Source: Gnetum montanum
Lineage: Eukaryota > Streptophyta > Gnetopsida > Gnetales > Gnetaceae
NCBI GenBank assembly: GCA_015680685.1
Contig: MNCI01011425.1
Coordinates: 5,159 to 69,158, forward strand
Length of the DNA: 64,000 bases
Reading direction: 5' to 3'
Both the position numbers and the translations under genes were made by a program. The notes below the pieces were generated by a model. The model did no database searches and was not told the origin of the DNA. It worked only from the letters and a program-made list of their open reading frames with translations. Within the stretch, counting starts at the first letter, position 1; every line of letters begins with the position of its first letter. This document shows, piece by piece, positions 20,526-33,044 of the stretch.

Positions 20526-20890
20526 GAAGATCCTAGATGTCCAACCTCTTAAGAGTTTGGAGCAGAATTTTGGGAATAGATCGGTCGAGAGGCAATATTA
20601 CCCTCCATATCTCTCCACCATGGTTACTCATTCTAATGTAGGATGAAGGTGAAATTAGGTGCAAACTCATCTGAATGAGTGTACTTCACTTTCAATTCTT
20701 GGGGAACTCGTGATTTTGATTTATCTTGCTTGTGAGAAGAAAAAATTTTGAATTAGAGAAATAATTTAGCGTGCTTACATTATAGTTATTATTATTATTA
20801 TTTTTGAATGATGGTGACCTTAGGGTTCATTCCAACAATTGTAAATAATATTCACTAAGTCCTCGATAGCACACCTATTAAACTACAAGT

Positions 20891-20908
20891 TTAATGGCAA
20901 CAGTGCCA
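20891..20908 (-). other. Primer-binding site of element D
   Basis: The minus strand reads TGGCACTGTTGCCATTAA next to the LTR. The first 13 bases match the tRNA-Asp PBS (TGGCGCCGTTGCC) apart from two CpG-decay-type changes; the last bases diverge. Confidence 0.65.
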
Positions 20909-20909
20909 A

Positions 20910-21809
20910 TGATGAGTAGTGAGTAGACCCTACTCCCAAACATATGAATCACTAAGCATTCATGCATAAACCAGTAAAATTCCATGGACTTAAAACCATC
21001 TAAGTACATTGGTCTCTAGGAAGTGAAACTAACTATTGCAACCATTGTCTTCTCAATTACACTTGTAAAATGCAAAGGTATGGTTAAGTGCAACTGAGGC
21101 ATATGATTTTTATCATTTTTATGTTTTATGTCTCAAGTTGTCTAAGGGTAAAGAATAATATATAAAATAAAATAATTAAATTACTAATTTAATTTAACTA
21201 GCTACACCTAACTAATTCTAACATAAGCATCCATTTCCACTTGTTGTACACATCCTAAACACGTTTAACGCTACTAGGTTACTAAATGTTAAGCATTATT
21301 AAGATTACTAAAAGTTAAGCATATGTTTGAAGTGGTTGTACTTATGTTCTTACTTAATCACTATTTAGTCTACCTTAATTTAGCTTAATTACTTAAAGCA
21401 TTAAATGAAATTTCATAAACATTAAATGCATAAATAAATAATTAGTCTATTTCAAAGTACTACAAGGTTTATCAGAAAGCTCATCTTTATTACCGCACAC
21501 ATTATCGTACTTAGGTACCATAGTTCTCTAATTAAGATTCATACGCTCTTTGACTCCTACTATAGGCACTTACAAAAATATTCTAACTTTCAAGCAATAA
21601 AACTTCAAAAGCTCCACTACTACTATGAAAAAAGATGCCATAAACATGGTGGGTGAGTGTGTATTTATAGGTGAAAATAGACACTGCATCAACAAGGCCA
21701 TGTCAACACATCAAATCCCACATCAATGTGGCCACATTGATGGCATCACATTGATAGGGTCATGTCAATGAGGCCTCGTCAATAGGACCCAAGAAAACAT
21801 GACTCATCA
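20910..21809 (-). repeat. LTR shared by element D (as 5' LTR) and remnant E (as 3' LTR)
   Basis: 900 bp with ends TGATGAGT/ACTCATCA. A PBS lies on one side (20891-20908) and a PPT/3'-end sequence on the other (from 21810). TATA box on the minus strand at 21669-21662. U3 contains a perfect 22-bp palindrome at 21721-21742 (arms CATCAATGTGG and CCACATTGATG) and related CATTGA/TCAATG motifs. The GATATC repeats of A/B are absent. Confidence 0.85.
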
Positions 21810-22120
21810 TATTTCTATAACTAAATGAAAACTTATCCTTGAGTGAAGAAAAAGATAAACAAGTTTCTTATAAAATTTTGGAAACACATGGGATTATTGA
21901 CTAACTAGTGTCATTCACAAACACAAACACAAACAAACATTAATTTCCCAAATGTAAAAATTTACAATCATTACAAAATTTTTTGTATTTAGGACAACAA
22001 AATTAAACACCAGGACAAAAATGACAAACATAATTTCTCTTATGGCACAAAGATGAGGAAGAAGTTTAAATGGTCCTAGGCAATGGAAGTTCAAACATAA
22101 TTACAATTATTATTGTTGTT
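21810..22120 (-). mobile_element. Remnant E: 3' end of a Tat-like element
   Basis: The sequence after the LTR (ATTTCTATAACTAAATGAAA, then ACTTATCCTTGAG) aligns with the A and B PPT regions (ACTGAATGAAAACTCATCC, TTGAG), and TGGGATTATTGACTAACTAG aligns with B's GGGATTATTAACTAATAGGG. The G-run of the PPT itself is lost. Similarity fades past about 22120. Confidence 0.65.
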
Positions 22121-23218
22121 GTTAGCTTTCTACATAAGTTAATAGAATTTGCTTACTAGGATATCTTGTTAAGTTTTGTATCCTTTGTTTTACTACTATT
22201 GGAGTGTAGTCATAGATCTACCATATATTTTATGATTAAATGTTGAAATCCAATTGTCCTAGGAAGGTTGATATATATGTCAATTATCATGTAGTTATGC
22301 ATATTTTATTTTTTATACACATTTAGTTATGCATATGCAATCTTTAGCATGTAGATTCAATTATGCACATTTATTTTTTATTATGCACCTCCAGTTATAC
22401 ATATTTTTTTTCTCTAGTTATGCATATCTCTAACCCTAATGCTACCTATACCATATCCCTTGTTATTTTTTATCATTAAACTAAAAATTTAATTAGATTT
22501 GTTAAGGAAGTACCTCAAAATGAGATCCTACCTAGAATCTGACCTTACCAGTGTGTCGAGAACATTCAAAAACTTAGGTATTGACCCTTAATTTACTAGA
22601 ATTGGAGTTATGGTTCTTGACATATCACATTTTCTAGTTGTCTAAAATATTGTAGAAGTTTTGGCATTTAAACTAGGTGACTATGATAAGTAAAACCTAG
22701 ATAAGATTTTAGCATATAATTAGGTAGAGCACTCAATAAGGGTCTCATAAGTTCAAACAGAATTTGATTTGGAGTACTGATATGCATATTATGAGAGGTA
22801 GAATGTTGAGGATATTACTAGAGGGAGAAAATGGAAAAAGAACATATGAACTTTTTTATGTAAAAGAAAATTCAAAAAAAAGAAGAAAAAATAAAAATTG
22901 AAAAGTTTATGCCATGTTCATATACAAAAGTAAAGAATAGCATATATGCAAAAGTGTATATGTTATATGCTAAACATAAAATAAAAGTATTTATGTTTTA
23001 CATATATGTTATAACATATAATAATGTTATATTTTATCACCCACCACCTCTACAATGCATTTTTTCCATTGGCTCACTTCCTTGAACATCAAGAATTTAC
23101 AATTTTTAAAATAGAAACCATTTCTTACATAGTTTCTTTGTTCTTAAATCATTTTTAGATCAATTTCTTCCATTTGAAGCTTTTTTCTTTCATTTCGAAA
23201 CATGTACCAAGCCCAAGT
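22121..23218. other. AT-rich DNA; possible decayed internal part of remnant E
   Basis: No gene. The stretch near 22729-22800 (AGTTCAAACAGAATTTGATT, then TGGAGTAC) resembles 7839-7877 of element A (AGTTCAAACGGAATTAAAAT, then TGGAGTAT), in the same orientation. It is followed at 22915-23030 by CATATATG/ACATATATGT-type palindromes where A has its GATATC module. This hints at E's inter-ORF region but is weak. Confidence 0.35.
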
Positions 23219-25093
23219 GTTGTGCCTCATGTGATTCTTCCACTTATAAATAAATTGTGGCTTTTGATACATCTTGTTTTGGATCGTAATAAAGTTTCTA
23301 GCGCAATAGTCCAAAGCAAAGTAAAAGGCTGATTTTGGCCATCTTAGTAGGTAAGAAATATTATTTTATGTATTTTTATGTAGCTACCATATTTTTCTAT
23401 GGATTTTTTGTGCTTTCTTTCCACCTTATTATTTTTCATTATTCTTTTATGATTTTAATTATTCTACTATGTTTCTGCCAAATTTTTGTTGTTTTGGACT
23501 TGATAACATATGGAAATTCATATTTTAATTGTGTCTAAGCCATGTTACGTCTTTTGGATGAAATTTTGAATTGTGTGGAAAATTTTCTCAACTTGGCTCT
23601 TGGATATTTTATGATAATTTTGGATTAGCCCATGATATAAACTTTATTTTGCAAGAATTTTGTGAAATTTGGGATTTTTTTGGGATTTTTGACCATTTTG
23701 GAAAATCTTTTGAATTTTGGAATAAAACAATGATATTTATGTGAGCCATGAATCTTTTAGATGTCCTTGTCTACATGTAGTAGTAAAATGTCCCTTAGTG
23801 GGACCCATCCCATGGAAACAAGGGTTGTTGAAAGGATTTTCTACCATAGATTTTGATTCGTAAGTTCATGTGAGGCTATGGATTTAGCTAAGACCATGAC
23901 ACTGAGTAGTTAAGTCTAGTGATGTGCAGTGAGGCATAGTCAAAACCTATCCTTCCAATGGTACGTGTGCCTTAGCCATTGAGGATGTTAGTAGTGAGGC
24001 TATTAACAAGACCTGACCATGAATGACTTGTTTGTGGTCACAAGAATAATTCGATGATAGTAATGAGGTTATTCTAAGAGCTATCGGTGAGTTCCTTTAG
24101 TAATAAAGGTATGTAGCCTTTGGGAATTTTGTTGGACAATTTTGTGATATTTTTGGACATTAAATAATTAAATCATTAAAATATGTATTCTTTGGATTTT
24201 TGGATTTTATTTGGTTTTTTGAAAAAATTGTGACATTTCTTGACCTTGAAACATTTTTGAATATTTAATTGAAAACCTTTACCTAGCCCATAACCTACAA
24301 CTTTTGATCCAAAACCTTTATGCTCCATGAATAGGAAAACAAAATATTCTTTTTTATTTAAGGGATTGTGACTTCTCCTACATTTCTATGTAGAGAGCCT
24401 AGAGTACCCATGGAAACATCAAAAGAGGGACATGGGATATAAGATGGATCCTTTGTATCTAAAAAGTAATTTCTATATATTTTATATTTTTGTAAAATAG
24501 AAACCTTGTACACTTTTGGGATCCTTGTGCTTCGTAACTATTTTTATAAATATATAATAAAGTATGATAAATATGAATTTGTCATTTTCTCCCTTTGGAT
24601 CGTGAGATTTCAAGGAACATTTTTCATTTCAATGCACGCAATATGTTTGGGAAAATTTAATATTATTTATTATGTATTAATATTTTATTTAATTATTATT
24701 TTCAATTTTATTAAGTAATTTTTAAACTTTAAACTTGAATATTTTTATTTCTAGATGTCGATTCAAGTGAAACAATTGTCGTTGGGATCATTATTTTGTG
24801 TACTATTTTATGATGTAATTAGTGAAATTCTTCAACATCTACATTTTTATGGCTCTGAAAATCTCTATTTTTCCTCTATTTAAATTTTATTTAATTTTGT
24901 ATGCAAGTAATTCAAAATTTTGGTATGTTGTATTGGCCCACTATATTTTTATTTTTAATAAATAATTTTTGATCTATTTCATGGTGTCCTTTGAAATTAA
25001 TTAATCAAGGTGAAATCTAGATACTTGGGGTTTTGTAGCATCTATATTAGTTATTTATAGGATATTTTAGTAATAATTAATAGGGGTGTTACA
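23219..25093 (+). repeat. Probable gypsy-type LTR (right edge 25093)
   Basis: The right edge AATAGGGGTGTTACA has the common gypsy LTR terminus. A TATA-like CTTATAAATAAATTG lies at about 23243, followed by long non-coding sequence rich in TTTTGG and AATTTTG, as in long Ty3/gypsy LTRs. No PBS follows, so it is a solo LTR or a 3' LTR. The left edge (TGTTGTGCC at about 23219) and the TSD are not established. Confidence 0.4.
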
Positions 25094-27044
25094 ATAGTGC
25101 TACTAAAAAATCCCTTGCCAAGATGCTTTATGAGGATTACTTATGTCTCTATAGAGTTTTGAGAGATTTGTCATTTAATTATTATTGTTATTGTTATGGA
25201 CTTTGGTCATTACTCATGGATGTATTATGGAATTCTATGTGCTTAAATGTTATATATGATAGATTGTAGTAGTGTAACTTTTATTTACTATTTTCACTAA
25301 TGGTTAGACGTAGTGGTTATTCTTGTTATTAGGTTGATAACATCATGATGTGTATCTTCATATTTTATATTTATGAATATGGATTATCTTGCATGATAGA
25401 GAGATATGTGCAAGGGGATTCATAGTGATAAGTTTGATAATATACCTTAGTAGTTGTTATTCTACATGCTTTTGTTAGAATGGTTGTATGTTATTACATG
25501 TTTTCCCATATAGAGATATTTGAAATATATATAAAAAACATTATCTTTGATGTCCTCTTTTATATTATATGTTATATCATCTTGATTATTTTTGTTATGA
25601 TGTAATACATATGCATTTTATGCTTCTAATACTTGATGTGACTTTGTTATGGTAATATTTTGTTGTCATGGCTCCTAAGTTCTCTTTATAACAATTTCAA
25701 AGTTATTTATCTTTATCTCATTCCATAGTTTCACTTTTTTGCTTTGCTAGCTTTAGGAATTTCAATTTTCTTAAAATCATTTCCATGATTAGGACTCCAA
25801 GGAGTTCAACCAATATTGTCAAAATGCTTTGCTAGTTCTAGGTATTTCAATTTTATCTCTAAAAGATGACACCACCACCAATACAACATATGGATTATGG
25901 TTAAAAAATTTTGACATGTAAACCAAACCTAATAACTTATGCTACTACATTGAAGAAGATTTAGGTGTTATTAAGTGAGGTGATAGATGTGATCATCTCA
26001 TTTGATTTGATTATAAGATGCAAGATTGCTTTAGTTTATAATCTTTGAGGAGATGCAAAAGCATGCATCCTTTTGTGAGGGGAAGCAAGTCCTAGTTTAG
26101 AAAAAGCATGCATTAAAAGTTTAGAAAAATGTAATCATGGAGGATAAGGCCATACATAATTATTTAGGAATTTTTAAACAATGCTTATGTGTTAGCTTTA
26201 CCTATAAAAATGAAGGTGTTTTCAATTTTTAATGTTGTAGATCAATGCTAACTAAGGAGTGTAGGGGAAGGAAAATTCAATGATGAATAAATAGATGTTT
26301 AAAAGAATTTATAAATTAAAATATGGGGTTAGATAACACTAGGTTTAACAACATTGGATTAGAGAAATGCTACTTCAAAGAAACCTAGACAATGCATGGA
26401 TAGTGTTCACTTATAAGAGTTTCGACATAAGGATGTTAAATATAAGAAAAGAGGTTTGATGTATACATCTAATACAAATGGATGGTGAGAATAATGATGT
26501 AGTTAGGACTAATCACATAGGTTCATTATATTATATGCTACAAATTGTGAATTGATATGGAGAGAAAAGAGAAATTGTAAGGAGTGACTAAGGTCCCTTG
26601 CACAAAAAGTGCTCCAATTTGTTTTGCACTAAAAGTGTACATTAATGTGCAAGCCAAGCACACACATAAGCATGAATAGAAATTACCAACTAGATCCACT
26701 ATTTAACTTTTGTTTGTAGTATTAATACTACTTTTCCACTTATGGTAATTTAAGGAATTCTTTCTAATTTTACTAGTTTTCCTCCTTATATCTTATATAG
26801 AGATCATGGAAAGAAAAATAGAATATAGATAAAAATTTAGTATACACCATTGAGCACATTCATTTTAGATGCAAAGCATGCATGAAAATCACCCATTAGA
26901 CCAAAAGTCAATTTTTTTTTCTTGGAAGATTATGTAAAGTAATTTAAGACATTCTTTCTATTTTTTTTTCAATTCTCTTCTTTATATCTTATATATATAC
27001 ATTGATAAATATTTTCCAGTTGTAAGCCTTAATATGAAAGGATG
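25094..27044. other. AT-rich DNA flanking element C, no gene
   Basis: Contains a short duplication (GCTTTGCTAG plus TTTCAATTTT at 25741-25769 and 25826-25854) and an imperfect repeat of about 80 bp (about 26715-26805 and 26925-27000, sharing ATTCTTTCTA and TATATCTTATAT). The segment 26551-26590 (TGATATGGAGAGAAAAGAG...) matches 63189-63228. No coding signal. Confidence 0.5.
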
Positions 27045-27049
27045 AGGGT

Positions 27050-27929
27050 TTATGATTCATGTTTTGGTAGGGCTCCGATATTGGAGCCACATTATTAGGT
27101 ATCCAATATTAGGGCACAACCTACTATGTCAAGGATTTGATATCATCTCATACATGCTAGCCTATAAATACAACACTTAGGTGCATGATTTTCTAGATAT
27201 AGACATAGAGAAGGGAATAGATAGGTAGTAGAAAAGTAATGAAATTCTATTAGTTTGTTTTTAGTGCATGCCTATAGTGTGATGTTAACTGATTGTATGA
27301 CATCCTTATTCGAATATGACATACTTAGACATGTTACATGCTCGACAATAAAGATTGAGATTACTTCCATCATTGCAATGTCCACTTAGCTTTATTATTG
27401 TTAATTACTTAAATGCTTACTATTTTTATTATTTAATGTTTATCATTTATTGCTCTTTGTTTTTTCTATCATTAAATAGAATGAGCATGACTAATCATGA
27501 GTGATTAAGTGTAATTACTTAGTAACCTAGTAGTGTTATTATTTGGTACACCTAGTAATGGTATGTTTGGTAATCCTAGTGGTACTTACATGAAGTTCAA
27601 GGCATATATGAAAGGTTAGGAATGGATACTCATCACACATAGGCTATTTTAGACTTTACTTTTCATTGTTAATTAGATTAAATAATTAATTTTCCTATTA
27701 TTATTAGGAGAAGCATAAGGTCTCAATAACATCAATTATCATATGTCTCACTTTGGACTAAACCATACATGAAAAATCCACCACTAGTCCAAGTGTGAAG
27801 ATAGCAAATTTCGATCAAGAAATTACAATCTAGATACCACAACTAGTCCCATCCATAGAATTTAAATGAATCATGCATGAACACTTGTGATTCATATGGG
27901 TGGGCATAAGGGGTACCCACTGCTCATCA
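27050..27929 (+). repeat. Element C 5' LTR
   Basis: 880 bp. The start TTATGATTCATG aligns with TGATGAGTCATG of the 3' LTR (two changes); the end is CTGCTCATCA. U3 has GGCTCCGATATTGGAGCC and further GATATC-like motifs, then TATAAATA at 27173-27180. Confidence 0.9.
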
Positions 27930-27930
27930 T

Positions 27931-27948
27931 TGGCACCATTCCTGGGGA
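27931..27948 (+). other. Primer-binding site of element C
   Basis: TGGCACCATTCCTGGGGA directly after the LTR, related to the tRNA-Asp PBS TGGCGCCGTTGCCGGGGA with a 1-bp offset and CpG-decay changes. Confidence 0.75.
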
Positions 27949-28054
27949 TGGTGCTAGTTATCTAGATTAGTTATATTATACATGATTGTTGTAAATGCAT
28001 AAATGATTTATATTTTAAAAAATATTAAGTCATACAAATCATTAACTAACAAAA

Positions 28055-30531
28055 ATTTCTCTTTCACATGGAAGTGATAATGCATCATCTGAAGAAAACA
28101 TTCATTGGAGAATTAATGAGATATATATTGAAGAAAATTGGAGTGACCAACCTCATGCAAGGGTTTCATATGTTCATCACCATCCTTACTACACTCAAGA
28201 ACTACTTTCACCTAAGGCAAGTAAACATAGAGAAGATGGAGTAAGTCTTAAATCAAGGAGGATCCCAAGGCCTAGACCTTCTCAAAACCTAGAAAAGATA
28301 AATCAAGTGACCATGGGAAGAACTATAGAAGACATGGTGATTTCCCCAGTTCCTCATCTTCCTCTTCTTCTTCAATGTCTAGTTCTTATGAAGATGAATG
28401 TAGGTATAGAAATAGAAATCGAAACTAAGGGAAAAATCAAAGACATCAAAATGAGCATAGACAAAATCATCACAATCAAACAAATAGAAATACAAATTTT
28501 CACCATGACCTATTTGATGATAGTGAACCCTTGTTGGCCACTAAGAGAATGATGCAAATTATAAAGGTAGTTAAAATACCCCATAGGCATCAAAGGAAAA
28601 GTTGTATCAAAAGGCTTGATATGAATAACATTCCTAAATTTTCAAGAGGCTATAATTATGATCCACAACATCATTTACAAGTCTTCCATGATTCTTTCAT
28701 CTGAAAAAACATGGAAAGTGAGTGGCAAAAGCTTAAGCTCTTTCCTAGGACACTAATAGATAAAGTTGAAGTGTGGTATAGATCATTGAAAAAAAATTTA
28801 ATCCATCAATGATCCACAATGTTGGAAATCTTCAATAAGAAATACCAAACCTATGTGAGGGTGTCCAACCTAAGGAAACAAAACCAAGGCTAGAAATAGG
28901 AACAACATAAACCCTTGGATACAACCCTAAATATATACTATTCTCTACTATATAGATGTTTAGCCCTTTATTTCTCTCAAGAAGAGAAAATTTTTCACAT
29001 CATAGATTGGCTTCATAGTCAAATGAGAGAGAACCTTGGGATTTATGCCCAAGGTCAATTATACAAATTAAAAGTCCATCAGATATAAAGGCTAATCAAG
29101 TGGATGGCAAAAGAAGAAGGAGAGCTATGTAAATGAGATAATGTTAAAGAATATCATTGGGATCCAACTCTTCAAAAGAAGAGGATTCATCTCTATGATA
29201 AGGAAAAAGAGGTAGCCCTCAATGAGGTGATTTCACAACAAACCTTGCCAATGCAATAGTCTATTGTTGAACTTCAGGCAAGGCTAGATAAGATGTCGAA
29301 ATGAATAAATGAAAAAGTTATGACTTCCGTAGAAACTATAGAGGAGAGAGTAACATAAAACAAATCAAGTGATCACAACAAAAGGAGGAAAAGGAACCAA
29401 GAGATAGGTAAGAACACTATTCAACAAAAAGGGGAAATGGCTATAGAAGAAGAGGCTATAGACTCAACCACTAAAAAAGATGATGGATGTGACATCTACC
29501 TATATGACCATCCAAAGGGCTATTGCCTACTTATGTTACATCTACATGAGTATTTGGTGTATGCTTTGAATCCCAAGTTTGTACAAAAGAAAATGCCTGG
29601 GAAATTACCTTTTTCATAAGGTAATTATAGATAGTCCAACAACAATTGTACTATCCTAGTGGGACTTCTTACTAGCTTCAACATAATTATCAACTGTAGT
29701 GGCAAAACCCACAGTCATGGGGGAGGCCATGATCAAACCATCACTACCCTTAGTGTCAATTGGATCCATCTAGATACTATGTTCAACAACCTATTTCCCC
29801 AACTAGCTCTACTTCCTCTGCCTCAAATCACTACTATCACTCTTTTGAATATCATCAACCCACAACGTATTCTATGAGATCACCACCTCACACCTCTCAC
29901 CCTCCATCATATCCTTAATATTCTCATACTCACCTCCATCACATGTCACAGCTGGTAATATAGGAATGTTTAGCACCACAACATCAACGAAGAATGCCAC
30001 TTGTGCTATGAACATCCATAGAAGTGATAATGCTAGTAGATCTCCATCAGAATATCAAAAACATCCTTTCTTTAGGACAATTCCCATGCCTAAGCACAAC
30101 ACTTGTGAACCTACTAACTCATCCAAACCAACACAATGCTAATCAAGTGCAACACCCTTCCTATCACAACCAATATCCTCCAACCTACGCAAAGGCCAAC
30201 ATCCATTGTTACTCCAACACTTGACAAAAATTATGAACCTAGCACTATGGAGAGATAGAAGAATCCATGCATCACTAATCATGATAAAGGATTTAGTCAT
30301 GCGCCAGGTGTTTAAAAAGTTAACAAAACTTCTATTTTGACCTGCCATACATTTCAAAACCAAGTGTGTGAGAAAAAACCTATCTGTGCAATTACCACTA
30401 AACCAAAAGATACCTAGTGGCTTGAAAATGAAAGTCTAACACTCTTTCACAAATGCATGGAGCCTACCTACCCACTTATTAATTCTTTTCATGATCAAAA
30501 GCTTAGTCATGGGGGAGATGCCCCATCTTAA
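28055..30531 (+). pseudogene. Element C gag (heavily decayed)
   Basis: The start codon position of A and B is ATT here (28055-28057). The N-terminus DNASSEENIHWRINEIY matches A's VTSSEEVHWRTNKLY. The capsid reads WQKLKLFPRTLIDKVEVWYR, IFNKKYQTYVRVSNLRKQ, IFHIIDWLHSQMRENLGIYA (28710-29070) with interspersed stops and frameshifts. At 29437-29619 the frame has CDIYLYDHPKGYC and HLHEYL, the conserved Cys/His block. The end aligns with A and B at SHGGDAPS plus stop (30529-30531). It is about 0.4-0.5 kb longer than the gag of A or B. Confidence 0.8.
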
Positions 30532-31906
30532 AATCAAGAATTAATAAGTGTTCTTCATTTTTGTTTTACAATTTTTTATCATTTTCTCATTTCTTGATAC
30601 AAACTTTTCCCATCCTTTTCAACTTTTTCCACACTTTGTGTTTATTTCCTTTTTCAGTAATCTCCATTGTGAATAAAATGATAAGATGTAGCCCAATGAG
30701 GTGAGGTTTTCTCTATGTTGCAAAGTCATGAGAAACTAATTATCTAGACAGTGAGGCCATGTCATCCATCCATCCATCACATTAACAAGAGGCTCTTACC
30801 ATGGTCATAATGATATTCTTTTTCATTATCAAACTAAAAATGAACTCGTAATCATTGTTCCTGAATAGAAAAGTGAAGAACCAAGGGAAAATGTGAAGGG
30901 TGTGACATCAAGGAAACTTGTGGAATCTCTTTGACCACTTTTGTATGTTCTATCATGTTGCTAAGGTTGTAATTATATCCTTGTAGATCTAACAAAAAAT
31001 GAGAGTGAGAGTAAAATAAGTTTTACCTTACCATGTCACTAGAAAGACATGTTACCCATGCCTAAAGGTAGTCCTTTGGTAAGGTTGACATAAATAAAAA
31101 TAACATGAAAGAGCACGGAATAAATTTTTCAGGGTCCCACTGGAAAGACATGTTACCCATGCCTGATGGTTGGTGGCTTCTTAGAAATCAAGAAAAAAAA
31201 GAAATAAAAAAAGAGTGCCATCAATAAGCTTTTTCCTTGGACAAAATGCCAAGTGATGATACTCCTTGCAATAGTAGTAGTCTTATGGTTGTAGATCCAA
31301 GAGATAAATTAATGTGATGTCATTAGAAAGTGGGTTGGACTTGGTTTAAATCTTGGAAAGAAGGGCTAATGATTACTTTAACCATTAATAACACACAAGG
31401 ATTCATTATGTCTATGATAAGGCACCTCATGTCCCAATTTTTACAATCCTTTCAAAAATCCATCTCATCTCACTATTCATATGATCATAACTTATGGTTT
31501 TATGTAACATAGAGTTATTTTCTCAAATTGGTGGTTCTAACATGTGTGTTTTGCTAAATAGGTATGTGTTGCATTCAACCCCTTCTATGCCTATGGACAT
31601 TTTTAGGTGTGGTTATACAAGGGAATTAAGGGCTAGAGCCTACTTTGGGGAGGATCCACTTGTATAAATTTTGTAACTTGTACTTGTCTAACACAACCAC
31701 ATCATCTTGAACCTTCTAAGTGCATAAATGTCAATTTCAAAACCTTCCCTTATCATACAACCTATCTATTCTATATCATGGATTCAATACCTTTTTCTTA
31801 CATCTTTCAAAGCTTTTAATTCCTACGATTTTGTTTTCCAACATTACTAGTGCCCAAATATGTATTCTCAGTTACCCTAGAACTTTGGATTGTACATGAA
31901 ACCTTT
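30532..31906 (+). other. Element C inter-ORF region (5' part), non-coding
   Basis: Contains the family's conserved blocks: 31041-31070 and 31139-31168 both have GAAAGACATGTTACCCATGC (a local duplication), 31425-31450 has CTCATGTCCCAATTTTTACA, and 31574-31680 has the best conserved block including CTTTGGGGAGGATCCACTTG. No reading frame. Element B interrupts at 31906/31907. Confidence 0.6.
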
Positions 31907-32759
31907 TGATGAGTGGCAAGGTACCCCTACACTCAACCATACGAATATGAGTGTTTCATGCATGATACGGTCAAACTCCATAGACGGGCTAGTTGTGGTA
32001 TCTAGATAGTTACTCATTGATCACAGTTTGCTATCTTCCCACCTGGACTAGTATCTACTTTGTCACATATGGTTTATTCTAGAGTGAGGTGTATGATGTG
32101 TTCCGAACGAATGTTACTCTTGGAGGTGATGGAAAATAATCTTAGCTAAGCTAGGAGGGAAAAGGGAGAGAGAGAGCTATACTAAGAGGAGATAGGGGGA
32201 GAGAATCTAAGCTAGCCTAAGTGCAATGAGCATCCATCCCTTAATCATCCGTACACATCTTAGACCTCGTGCATGAATACCACTAGGATTACCAAGTACA
32301 TTGCCCAAGTACGCTACTGGGATACCAAGTAGTCACATGTAGATGCTCACGATCAAGTTGTACTCATTCCACATTTAATGACGATGAAAATTAAGTAATT
32401 AAAATAAGTGAATGTTGCAATGATGAAGTAATCTCGATCTATATTTCCAGTCATGTGCATGTCCAAGTACATCACAATCAAATAAAGGATGTCATACAAT
32501 TACAATCATCACAATGTGGGCATGCACTAGGAGAAAGGGTTAAGAGAGAAAAATAAATGAACTAACTTCTAAAACTAACTATTTCAAAACTTAAAAGACT
32601 TACTCCTCTCCTATGCCTACATGTGTATTTATAGGCTCACACAGGAGTCACGATATTATGTATCCAACATCGTTATTTGGGCTATGATATCACGTACCCA
32701 ATATCATGGATCTAATATCAAGGATTCGATATTGTAGCCTAATGAATCACAATTCATCA
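31907..32759 (-). repeat. Element B 3' LTR
   Basis: 853 bp, TGATGAGTGG...AATTCATCA. TATA box on the minus strand at 32633-32626. GATAT-type motifs between about 32640 and 32740. The PPT lies just outside. Confidence 0.92.
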
Positions 32760-32771
32760 TACCCCCACAAC
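32760..32771 (-). other. Polypurine tract of element B
   Basis: The minus strand reads GTTGTGGGGGTA next to the 3' LTR, matching A and C. Confidence 0.85.
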
Positions 32772-33044
32772 TGAATGAAAACTCATCCTTAAGTCAAAAT
32801 GAGAACAAGCCCCATTGATTACACAGTGGATAGGTATGGGATTATTAACTAATAGGGAATTTATTCATGCCATAGTGGAGAACTTAATAGAATAAAATTG
32901 GGACACAACACAAGGAATACAAAAGCACAAAATTAAAAAATTTTGTGGAACTCATGTGGTTCCAGGAGGCGATGGATGCTCCATGGGTTGCTTTCCTTTG
33001 TCTTGTGCTCAAGGTTTTGGAATTTGATGATGTTGAAGTAGTGC

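Larger units (their letters stand above)
16613..21809 (-). mobile_element. Element D: Tat/Athila-type LTR retrotransposon with PR and RT, truncated
   Basis: In minus-strand order: LTR (21809-20910), PBS, gag (20525 to about 18300), protease (18260-17852), RT (about 17300-16613). RNase H, integrase and the 3' end are missing beyond 16613. Its LTR ends, PBS type and gag Cys/His block match elements A/B/C, but here a real pol follows gag. It therefore belongs to the same lineage and has the layout expected of a relative able to move A/B/C. Confidence 0.8.

Noticed and set aside
23335-24718. Small AT-rich open frames (67 and 70 codons, Phe/Ile/Leu-rich)
   Set aside because: Composition follows local AT bias, there is no motif or conserved start, and they lie within an LTR-like unit.
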